From Aureococcus anophagefferens (taxonomy: Eukaryota; Sar; Pelagophyceae; Pelagomonadales; Pelagomonadaceae), in NCBI RefSeq assembly GCF_000186865.1, contig NW_008705576.1, forward strand, positions 523,256 to 587,255: a stretch of DNA of 64,000 bases. Reading direction: 5' to 3'. The translations under genes were made by a program, and so were the position numbers. This document shows positions 50,116-57,566 of the stretch, in pieces (positions within the stretch are counted from its first letter, which is position 1; each line of letters starts with the position of its first letter). The notes beneath the pieces were generated by a model. It searched no databases and was not told where the DNA came from. It saw only the letters and a program-made list of their open reading frames with translations.

Positions 50116-50149
50116 CGTCACCCCGGATCGACTTCAGCAGCGGCGGTTG
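50116..50149. promoter_or_regulatory. Very short bidirectional start region (34 bp between ATGs)
   Basis: The patatin ATG (50115, minus) and the phosphatase ATG (50150, plus) face away from each other with 34 bp between. An in-frame ATG at 50066 for the phosphatase would overlap the patatin coding exon and was not preferred. Both transcription start sites must lie very close or inside the opposite 5' coding end. Confidence 0.5.
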
Positions 50150-51139
50150 ATGGGCAAGCTGAAGGGCAATTTTGCCTCAGGCCCAACCGCGACGAGGTGG
50201 TGCCCCAAGGAGGCCACGCCGCGCCCAGTCGCACCGCGCGCGCGCCTCCGCCCGCGCCAGACCTCCGCCACCATCGCCGACCGGTCTCCCATCACGTACC
50301 GCGCGCCCATGGGCCCGGCGCGCATCGGCGACCTGCGCCTCTACCTCGGCGACCGCCACGACGCCAAGGACCGGTCGCTCCTGCGGTCGTTGAAGATCAC
50401 CGCGGTGCTCAACTGCACGCCGCCCCGCGACGAGTCGAGCACGGGCTGCCCCAACTTCTTCGAGAAGGAACCGGCCATGCGCTACCGCCGCGTGCCCATC
50501 TTCGACACGCAGGCGGAGGACGCGTCGGGCCATTTCGACGGCGCGTGCGACTTCATCGCGTCGCGGCTCCACCACGGCGGCGTGCTCGTGCACTGCAACC
50601 GGGGCGTGTCGCGGTCCGCGACCTTCGTCGTCGCGCACCTCATGACGTCCGCGGGGCTCTCGGTCGACGGGGCGCTCGATTTGGTCCGCGAGACGCGGCC
50701 GTCCGCGGCGCCGAACGACGCCTTCCTGGCGCAGCTCCGGGCGCTCGAGGCGCGCCTCGACGCGGCGCGGGCCGCCGACGCGAAGCGCACGGGCGCCGCG
50801 CCGGCGCCGGCGCCCGCGCGCGCGGCCGGGCCCGCGCGCGGCCCCATCGGCGCGCCCGCGCGGCCCGAGCGCGCGGCTCCGGCGGCGCCCGCGCGGCCCG
50901 AGCGCGCGGCTCCGGCGGCGCCCGCGCGACCCGAACGGGCGGCTCCGGCAGCACCCGCGCGGCCCGAGCGCGCGGTTCCGGCGGCGCCCGCGCGGCCCGA
51001 GCGCGCGATCGCGGCGCCCGCGCGTCCCGAGCGGGCGCCCGCGGCGGCGATCGGCCCCGCCGCCGGGCCGCCGCCGGGGGCGAAGCGCCCCGCCATCGGC
51101 CCCGCGCGGCCCGGGCCCGAGAAGCGACCTAAGCCCTAG
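50150..51139 (+). CDS. Dual-specificity protein phosphatase with a Pro/Ala-repeat tail
   Basis: 329 aa. The catalytic domain (~50-200) has GDLRLYLGDRHDAKD near the start, YRRVPIFDTQAEDASGHFD with the general-acid Asp, and the signature VLVHCNRGVSRSATFVVAHL (~148), i.e. HCxxGxxRS. It should dephosphorylate Tyr and Ser/Thr residues, perhaps in a MAP-kinase pathway; no kinase-binding domain is seen. The C-terminal third is a Pro/Ala/Arg tail made of about six 11-residue repeats (AAPAAPARPER) from a 33-bp minisatellite. The stop is 3 bp from that of the convergent coiled-coil gene. Confidence 0.85.
   Translation: MGKLKGNFASGPTATRWCPKEATPRPVAPRARLRPRQTSATIADRSPITYRAPMGPARIGDLRLYLGDRHDAKDRSLLRSLKITAVLNCTPPRDESSTGCPNFFEKEPAMRYRRVPIFDTQAEDASGHFDGACDFIASRLHHGGVLVHCNRGVSRSATFVVAHLMTSAGLSVDGALDLVRETRPSAAPNDAFLAQLRALEARLDAARAADAKRTGAAPAPAPARAAGPARGPIGAPARPERAAPAAPARPERAAPAAPARPERAAPAAPARPERAVPAAPARPERAIAAPARPERAPAAAIGPAAGPPPGAKRPAIGPARPGPEKRPKP
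50852..51040 (+). repeat. 33-bp coding minisatellite in the phosphatase gene
   Basis: About six imperfect copies of a 33-bp unit (CCCGCGCGGCCCGAGCGCGC plus GGCTCCGGCGG) encode AAPAAPARPER repeats. Copy number differences would keep the reading frame. Confidence 0.85.
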
Positions 51140-51142
51140 TCG

Positions 51143-52800
51143 TCACGCCGGCGGCGGGCCGTCGAGGTCGCCGAGCGCACTTCCGAGCGCGTCCGCGCTG
51201 GGCGCGCGGCTCGGCGACTTGGCGAGGGCGAGCCCCTTGGCGTAGACCGGCGACGGCGGCCGCGCGGCGGCGGGCGCGTTGGTCGCGACGGGCATGTAGA
51301 TCTTGAGCGCGCGCGGCGAGTCGCGCTTGTCGCGGCCTACAGGTGTGGAATTCAACCACTGGTTTGGGTGGTCCTGACCAAACTTCAGAATTCTCTAGCT
51401 CGATCAAATCGAAGTCGATTCGGCTGATTTTTGGACGAATCGATTGCTCTCGTCGAGTTCTCGAAGCACAGCCGAAGAGCTTGCGTCGAAACTGTCGCAT
51501 ATGCGCACATTGAAGTCGGGTTGAATATTTGAATTCCACACAGGTCGCGGCCCGGCGGCGCCGTCGACGGCCGCGCCGTCGGCTTGACGCGGACGACGGC
51601 GGGGACGGCCGCGCGGTCCTCGGGCGCGTCCAGGGCGCGCCGCGGCGCCTGGGACGCCGGCGGCGCGGCCGGCGTCGCCGTCGCGGGCCGCGGCGCGCCG
51701 CCGCCGTCCGCCGGCTCGACGAGGCGCTTCGGCGGCGCGGAGCAGGGGCGGATCGCCTTGGGCGGCGGGAAGGTCCGCGGCGGCTGGCGCGGCGCGGGCC
51801 GCGGCGCGAAGGCCGGCGACGGCGCCGGCGCCTGGGCGGGGATGGGGTGGCGCGACGTGAGCACGATGGGCGAGGGCTTCGGGTGGTCCACTCGCACGTA
51901 CGCGCGGTCCGCGTAGAGCGACGCCGACTGGCCCCGGACGGCCATGGAGCCGCGCTTCTTCTTCTTCGAGGAGGACCGCGCCCTGGGCTTCTCCGGCGGC
52001 GGCGCGGGCGCGGCCGCGGACCCGGCCGGATTCCTCGCGACCAACTTCTCGGGGAACTCCGGGGCCGCGGGCTTCTCGAGCAGCGCGGCGTCCTTCTCCA
52101 AAAGTTCCAGGCGCAGCTGTTTGTTCTCGGCCCGCAGCGCGTCGACCTCGCGGGCGACGACCTTCTCCAGGCGCGACTGCACCTCCTCGATGGCCTGGAT
52201 CGGGTCGAGCGCGTTCCGCGGCGACGTCGCGCGCTCCGCGAGCCGCGCGCGCAGCGCCGCGCCGTCGGCCCGCAGGGCCCGGTTCTCCGCCTCGAGCCGC
52301 TGGAGCGCCGGCCCGAACTCCGCGACGAGCTTCGACGACCGCTGCGACTCGCGGTCCGCGCGCTCGATGCGGCCCCGCCAGTCCTCCGCCCTGCGCCGGA
52401 AGCTCTCGTCGCGCTCCGCCTCCCGCGCCAGGCACTCCGCGAGCTCCCGCCGGAGCCGCGCCTCGGCGCCCTGGAGCCGCATCTGGTCCTGCTGGAGCGT
52501 CTTGCACTTGGCCCGCTCGGCCCTGACCTCCCTGTCGGCCTTGGTCTTGATCTTCGAGATGCGGTCCCGCTGGCCGTCGACCATGGACTTCCAGTTCTTC
52601 ATGATCGACGTGCCCTGCTGGAGGACGAAGGACTTGCCGCCGCCGGGGTCCACGCGCAGCGCCCAGCCCTTGTTCCGCTCGAGCTGCGCCGCGTTCTCCA
52701 CGCTCTTCAGGGGCAGCCCCGGGTTCTTCCCGATCAGCGTGTCCCCGGGGCCCAGCCCCAGCTCCTCCATGGCGTCGGCGCCGCCCGTGTTCCGCGGCAT
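51143..52800 (-). CDS. Coiled-coil protein with Pro-rich C-terminus, unknown function
   Basis: Exons 52800..51552 and 51336..51143 give 480 aa; ATG 52770 is a second option. Residues ~60-260 form a long Arg/Glu/Ala-rich coiled coil (for example MRLQGAEARLRRELAECLA). A basic patch (SSSKKKKRGS) and a Pro/Ala-rich disordered region follow. Short blocks such as PLKSVENAAQLERNKGWALR may be structured. The introner near the 3' end is removed as GC-AG, joining PPG/RDKRDSPRALKIYM. The coiled coil suggests a cytoskeletal or centrosomal role, but no family is recognised. Confidence 0.65.
51337..51543 (-). mobile_element. Introner family A, copy 5 (207 bp), coiled-coil gene intron
   Basis: Identical duplications GTCGCGGC lie at 51329-51336 and 51544-51551 (GCCGCGAC on the gene strand). 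The right end is the standard TTGAATTCCACACAG; the left end reads CTACAGGTGTGGAATTCAA, a 4-bp insertion relative to other copies. The predicted intron 51551..51337 is 215 bp, GC-AG, phase 1, and ends in CACCTGTAG. Orientation relative to the gene as in copies 3 and 4. Confidence 0.9.
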
Positions 52801-53285
52801 CCTCCTCACCGCCGCGCCAACGATGGTGCCATCCCGCCTCGACCTCAATCAGTTTCAAGATTTATCTTCCACGTTGAAGCGGGTTGCCGCGGTCCGCGGC
52901 GCGGGCGTCGGCGCTCGCGACGGCGTGCCCCCCCGTCGCGGTGGGATCAGGTATGTGTAAGCCCAGGGACGTCGTTCCGGCTTGGCGGACGCGTCCAAGT
53001 TCGGCTCGAGCTGCAACTCGGGGGAAACGTGAAGACGGGGGCGCTCAACAAAAATCATCTCGGGTCGTCCGGCTCATACAGCCTCGCGCGCGCGACGCAG
53101 CTGCTTGGGGAACGCCGCCGAAGTGTGTCGAATCGCCTGCCCCGAGGTGAGAAAACGCCGCCCGAGTGTGTCGGAACCCCGCCCTCGAAAGTTTCGCATC
53201 ATTTCATAGGTGCACCGCCCCGATCGGCGACTCGTGGGCGAGAAGATCGACGCTCCGCACCCCCCCGAACACCCCCGCGAACCCC
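52801..53285. promoter_or_regulatory. 485-bp divergent region between coiled-coil and PAH-domain genes
   Basis: No gene is seen. The part next to 52,800 holds TTTATCTTCCACGTTGAAG, part of an intergenic motif also seen upstream of other genes. Near 53,126-53,182 a ~45-bp spaced direct repeat (GAAGTGTGTCGAATCGCC, GAGTGTGTCGGAACCCCGCC) occurs. Promoters of both genes are presumed here. Confidence 0.4.
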
Positions 53286-55799
53286 ATGGCCGACGCCGAG
53301 ACCGACGGCGGCACGCGGTCCGAGAGCGAGCAAGCGAGCGGCGACGAGGGGGCGAGCGGATCCGACGACGCGCCGGAGCCGTCGCCGCGCCGAACGACTC
53401 GCCTGTCGGCGAAGACGAGCACCCAGAGCTTCGCGCCGCAGCCCTGCCCGTGGCGCGCCGCGTCCACGGGGTCCCGGGGGCGCCGGGCGGCCGCGCGGCG
53501 CCCGCGACCGCCTCGCCTCGCCGCCGGGTCGCGCCGCGACCAACGACCGAGTCCGCCCCGCGCCCCGCGCAGGATCTGCGGCCGCGTCATGGCGCCGGAG
53601 CTCCTCGAGGCCCACGCGGAGCGCTGCGCGACCGAGGCCTTCGCCGGCGCCGCCGCGTCGCCCGCGCCGCGCGCGCCGCGGCCGCGCGCCGCGTCGACGG
53701 CGTCCGCGCCGGCCGAGACCATCTGGACCGAGCCGAGCGACGACCCGGAGACGCCCCTCGTCGTCACCTTCATCAACAAGGTGCGCCGCCGCGCCCCCCG
53801 CCCCCCGTCATCCCCCAACCCCTCGCAGCCGCGGCCCAAGACGCCGCCGCCGAAGAAGCGGCCGCCGCCGCGGGCGAAGGCGCGGCGCGGCCGCGGGCCG
53901 CCCGGCGACGCCGAGGTGCTCACGGTCCACGCGGGCATCACCGTCGAGCTCCGCGACGTCGCGGCGGCGAACCCGGCCATGGTGCCCGCCGTCGAGGCCG
54001 CGGACGAGAGGCTCCGGCGGCTACCGGAGAGCGCGCTCGTCTTCACGAACGGCCGGGGCGAGCCCGACCTCCGCAAGAACGTGGAGTGGCAGCGCCTCGT
54101 CGCCGAGGAGGACGCGCTCCTGCGGTCCTACGCGGGCAAGCGGCGCAAGAAGCCGCAAAGCGGCGACCCCGCGGGGAAGCGCGCCAGGGCCGCGGCGCCG
54201 CCGCCGCGGCCGGGGCCCCGCGGCTCCGAGCCGCGGCGCAAGCGCACGCCCGGCGGCGCGGAGCTGCTCCGGCGCCTCGCCGACGCCGCGCGCCTGCCCC
54301 GGGGCGCCTACGCCGCAAACGACGGCCGCTGCCGGCTCCTCGCGCGCGTCGCCTACAAAGCGGAACTCGCCGTCGACCAGCCGCCGCGGCCCCGGCCCCC
54401 GAAGCCCGTCGTCCGCGCGCCCGCGCCCGCGGCGCCACCGCCGGCGCCGGCGCCGGCGCCCCAGAGTGAGAACGCGGCGGCGCGCGAGTACATCGGCCGC
54501 ATGCAGCACGTGCACCGCCTCGACGCGTCCGTCATCGCTCGGTTCGCGTCGGAGCTCAAGGACTACCAGGACGGCCGCGGCGACAAGGACGCCATCGTGC
54601 GGCGCGTCCACGGGCTGCTCGCGGGCTACCCGGACCTCATCCGCGACTTCTACAACTTCCTGCCGCCGGGCGACCGCGCGGCCGCGCGCGCGGCCGTCGA
54701 CCAGCCGCCGCCGGGCGCGCGCGGCCCCTACCGCCAGCCGCCCGCGGCGCCGCCGCCCTACCGCCAGCCGCCCGCGGCGCCGCCGCCGGCGGCGGCGCTC
54801 ATGCCGCCCGTGGTCCAGGGCCGGCCGCCGCCCGCGCGCGCGGCGCCGCCGCCGCCCGTCGACTACCTCGCGGCGCCCGCGCGGCCCGCGTCCGTGCCGA
54901 CGCTNNNNNNNNNNNNNNNNNNNNNNNNNNNNNNNNNNNNNNNNNNNNNNNNNNNNNNNNNNNNNNNNNNNNNNNNNNNNNNNNNNNNNNNNNNNNNNNN
55001 NNNNNNNNNNNNNNNNNNNNNNNNNNNNNNNNNNNNNNNNNNNNNNNNNNNNNNNNNNNNNNNNNNNNNNNNNNNNNNNNNNNNNNNNNNNNNNNNNNNN
55101 NNNNNNNNNNNNNNNNNNNNNNNNNNNNNNNNNNNNNNNNNNNNNNNNNNNNNNNNNNNNNNNNNNNNNNNNNNNNNNNNNNNNNNNNNNNNNNNNNNNN
55201 NNNNNNNNNNNNNNNNNNNNNNNNNNNNNNNNNNNNNNNNNNNNNNNNNNNNNNNNNNNNNNNNNNNNNNNNNNNNNNNNNNNNNNNNNNNNNNNNNNNN
55301 NNNNNNNNNNNNNNNNNNNNNNNNNNNNNNNNNNNNNNNNNNNNNNNNNNNNNNNNNNNNNNNNNNNNNNNNNNNNNNNNNNNNNNNNNNNNNNNNNNNN
55401 NGCGCGGCCGTCGACGCGCGCGACCGCCCGCTCGCGCGCGACGTCTCCGAGCTCGCGAAGACGGCCGCGGCGGCGCTCGTCGCCTTCCCCCGCGACGCCG
55501 CGACCTTCGCGCTCTTCGCCGACGTCGCCGCCAAGGCCGCCGTGGCCCTCGCGACGAACGCCGCCGCGGACGACGACCTCGTCGCCGCGCTCGCGGCCTT
55601 CGGCGCCGCCGCCGGCGCCGCCGCGACGCCGCTCCTCGCGCGCGTCATCGGCCTCCTCCCGGACGCGACGACGGTCCAGTCCCGCGTCTACGTCGCGCGC
55701 ATGCGCAAGCCCACGGCGCTCGCCGAGGTCGCGGACGCGCAGGACCTCCTCTTCGCCGACGGCGGCGCCGAGGCCGCCCCCATGGACACGTCCGCCTAG
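53286..55799 (+). CDS. PAH-domain (SIN3-like) nuclear protein, interrupted by an assembly gap
   Basis: 837 aa if the 497-N gap (54905-55401) is correctly sized. The N-terminus is acidic and Ser/Pro/Arg-rich with KKRPPPRAKARRGRG-type basic stretches suggesting nuclear targeting. Residues ~397-461 match a paired amphipathic helix domain: AREYIGRMQHVHRLDASVIA, then FASELKDYQDG and YPDLIRDFYNFLPPG, the last being the classic PAH ending. PAH domains of SIN3 bind repressor helices in histone-deacetylase complexes. Only one PAH copy is visible, and the rest of SIN3 (HDAC-interaction domain) is not, so this may be a stand-alone PAH protein. Pro/Ala repeats flank the gap. The region after the gap is Ala-rich and helical. 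Confidence 0.7.
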   Translation: MADAETDGGTRSESEQASGDEGASGSDDAPEPSPRRTTRLSAKTSTQSFAPQPCPWRAASTGSRGRRAAARRPRPPRLAAGSRRDQRPSPPRAPRRICGRVMAPELLEAHAERCATEAFAGAAASPAPRAPRPRAASTASAPAETIWTEPSDDPETPLVVTFINKVRRRAPRPPSSPNPSQPRPKTPPPKKRPPPRAKARRGRGPPGDAEVLTVHAGITVELRDVAAANPAMVPAVEAADERLRRLPESALVFTNGRGEPDLRKNVEWQRLVAEEDALLRSYAGKRRKKPQSGDPAGKRARAAAPPPRPGPRGSEPRRKRTPGGAELLRRLADAARLPRGAYAANDGRCRLLARVAYKAELAVDQPPRPRPPKPVVRAPAPAAPPPAPAPAPQSENAAAREYIGRMQHVHRLDASVIARFASELKDYQDGRGDKDAIVRRVHGLLAGYPDLIRDFYNFLPPGDRAAARAAVDQPPPGARGPYRQPPAAPPPYRQPPAAPPPAAALMPPVVQGRPPPARAAPPPPVDYLAAPARPASVPTXXXXXXXXXXXXXXXXXXXXXXXXXXXXXXXXXXXXXXXXXXXXXXXXXXXXXXXXXXXXXXXXXXXXXXXXXXXXXXXXXXXXXXXXXXXXXXXXXXXXXXXXXXXXXXXXXXXXXXXXXXXXXXXXXXXXXXXXXXXXXXXXXXXXXXXXXXXXXXXXXXXXXXXAAVDARDRPLARDVSELAKTAAAALVAFPRDAATFALFADVAAKAAVALATNAAADDDLVAALAAFGAAAGAAATPLLARVIGLLPDATTVQSRVYVARMRKPTALAEVADAQDLLFADGGAEAAPMDTSA
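54905..55401. other. Assembly gap (497 N) inside the PAH-domain gene
   Basis: Run of unknown bases flanked on the left by a repetitive Pro/Ala-coding stretch (CGCCAGCCGCCCGCGGCGCC repeated), which probably caused the gap. Confidence 0.99.
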
Positions 55800-56011
55800 G
55801 CGCGTCTTGAAACCCCCTTTTACCGCACCTTTCCTTCCGCCTTTTTGGGATTGGGCAGAGGCGTGGGAGGCGGAGGTGAGTCGCCGATTTGACGATTTTG
55901 ACGGGCAAAACAGCACGAGGTAGAGACGCCAATGCCGCACAGCGAGTAGCCGCACGGTCGCAACGCCGCGACCCTCCCCGCCCAGACCTCCACAATCACG
56001 GTCGCACAACA

Positions 56012-57109
56012 ATGGACCGCGGAGACGCTCCGGACTGGCGAAAAAAGCAACTAGAATATGAGGAGCGCAAAGCCCGGGCGAAAGCTCTAAAGCTGCGTTT
56101 GACCTGCACCATCTGCGGGGCGCGACCGAAGACCTTGCTAAATTGCCCATGTGGAACAACCCAGTACTGTTCGACAGCCTGTCAAAGAATTGATTGGCGC
56201 GACCGAGGCCACCGGACGGCGTGCAAAAAGATCCGAAACGAGCGCGCGGCGGAGGCGGCGCGGGCGGAGGCACCAACCCCCCCGCCCCCGCCGCCGCGCG
56301 AGGTAGTCTACGGCCCCGCGCCCCGTTCTCACGCGGACGAGGTCCGCGCGCGCATCGCCGCGGAGCACGAGGCGGCGCGTCTGCGGCGCGAGGCGAATCC
56401 GGAGCGGGCGCCTCTATCGGAGCGCTTTGGATCGCGATGCCCAGTCTGTCTCGAGGAATGGGACGTGAATGAAAGGTCCATGCATCGTAGCTGTTGCTGC
56501 GTGAGGATCTGCTCGTCTTGCGAGGAGAAGATCGGCGACGCGCCGTGTGTGCTTTGTGGTTCGCCGCTACCTGAAACTGATGCAGACGTGCTGGCTATGA
56601 TTCGTCGCAGCGTGGAAGATGAGGTACCTGAAGCGATTAAGCATTTGGGGGATCAGTATCGCCGCGGCCACCTCGGGCTCGTGAAAAATGCGAAGAAGGC
56701 CGCGAAGATTTACAAACGCGCCGTGGAGCTCGCGAACGTGGACGCGATGGTGTGTCTAGGCACTATGTATCGTACGGGCGAGGGAGGCGTCAAACTTGAC
56801 AAAATGAAGTCGATACAGCTCTATCGCATGGCCGCGGATCGAGGAAGCGCGTTGGGTCAGTGCAATCTAGGAGTACAACTTTCCGGTTCCTGCCCTGAAG
56901 AGAGCATTCGCCTTTGGAAGCTCAGTGCCGGCCAGGGCTACGCCCAAAGTGAGCTCAACCTGGGGCAAGCCTATGCGCAAGGCTGGTGCGTCGAAGTCGA
57001 CCTCGAGGAAGCCAGGCGATTGTTCACGCGCGCGCTCACAAGGGGCGGCGAGGTCGGCGATCAAGTCCGCGAGCCCGCCAAGGCTGAGCTCGCGCGTCTC
57101 AGCTTGTGA
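56012..57109 (+). CDS. MYND zinc-finger / RING-like / Sel1-repeat protein (paralogue of the 3808-5216 gene)
   Basis: 365 aa, no introns. The order is a basic N-terminal helix (KKQLEYEERKARAKALKLR), a MYND finger (CTICGARPKTLLNCPCG then YCSTACQRIDW and HRTAC), a segment PPREVVYGPAPRSHADEVRA shared almost unchanged with the paralogue, a RING-like cluster (CPVCLEEWD ... CVLCG) and five or six Sel1 repeats (AMVCLGTMYRTGEGGVKLDK, LGQCNLGVQLSG, SELNLGQAYAQGW). Codon use after the first ~130 codons is clearly less GC-biased than in neighbouring genes. The intact frame shows that the family can be functional, in contrast to the frameshifted copy. Molecular role is unknown beyond protein binding. Confidence 0.82.
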   Translation: MDRGDAPDWRKKQLEYEERKARAKALKLRLTCTICGARPKTLLNCPCGTTQYCSTACQRIDWRDRGHRTACKKIRNERAAEAARAEAPTPPPPPPREVVYGPAPRSHADEVRARIAAEHEAARLRREANPERAPLSERFGSRCPVCLEEWDVNERSMHRSCCCVRICSSCEEKIGDAPCVLCGSPLPETDADVLAMIRRSVEDEVPEAIKHLGDQYRRGHLGLVKNAKKAAKIYKRAVELANVDAMVCLGTMYRTGEGGVKLDKMKSIQLYRMAADRGSALGQCNLGVQLSGSCPEESIRLWKLSAGQGYAQSELNLGQAYAQGWCVEVDLEEARRLFTRALTRGGEVGDQVREPAKAELARLSL

Positions 57110-57566
57110 GTATTATTTTGTACTTGCGGAGACGTTGGCAGGACGCATGAGTAGAGGCGTCCGACCGGTCCGCTGTCCGAGGCTTGCGCATGCCGGCCGA
57201 CGGCGTCGCGCGCGTCGCGAGTCGCGCGGCTCGCTGTCGAAGCAACACCAGGACGCTTCGCAGGAGCGCTCGTTCAAATCACACCGAGGCTCGACCCGCT
57301 AGGTGCGTGCCGCGCGACGCCCGGGTGCCGGGGGCCGGGGCGCAGAGCACTGCGTGACGCTGCCAACGCCGAGCACGGCCGCGGCGCGCTCGCGCGCGAG
57401 CCCTGCGACGCGCGCGCGTCGCCGGAGCGCGTCGCCGTCGACGCGCCGCCGCCCGCGGGCTCGGGCGTCGCGACGAGCGCGGGCGCCCGGGGCCGGGGCG
57501 CAGAGCACCGCGCGACGCTGCCGAACGCGCCGCCATCACGAAAAACTGCGCGCAGGTACCGACGAC
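57110..57566. other. 457-bp interval upstream of SMC6 with a GC-rich direct repeat
   Basis: No gene is seen. Two copies of a ~32-bp repeat, beginning GGGCCGGGGCGCAGAGCAC and continuing through GACGCTGCC, lie at about 57,333 and 57,489, some 156 bp apart, with related GC-rich sequence between. This may be a diverged tandem duplication in the SMC6 promoter or 5' UTR. The reading frame is open upstream of the SMC6 ATG, but the peptide is low-complexity and not considered coding. Confidence 0.5.

Noticed and set aside
50066..50149. Upstream phosphatase start at 50066
   Set aside because: It would overlap the coding start of the divergent patatin gene; ATG 50150 gives a normal catalytic-domain lead-in.
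57303..57566. N-terminal extension of SMC6
   Set aside because: The frame is open, but it is low-complexity Arg/Ala and made of a direct repeat; the ATG at 57567 begins a normal SMC6 leader.
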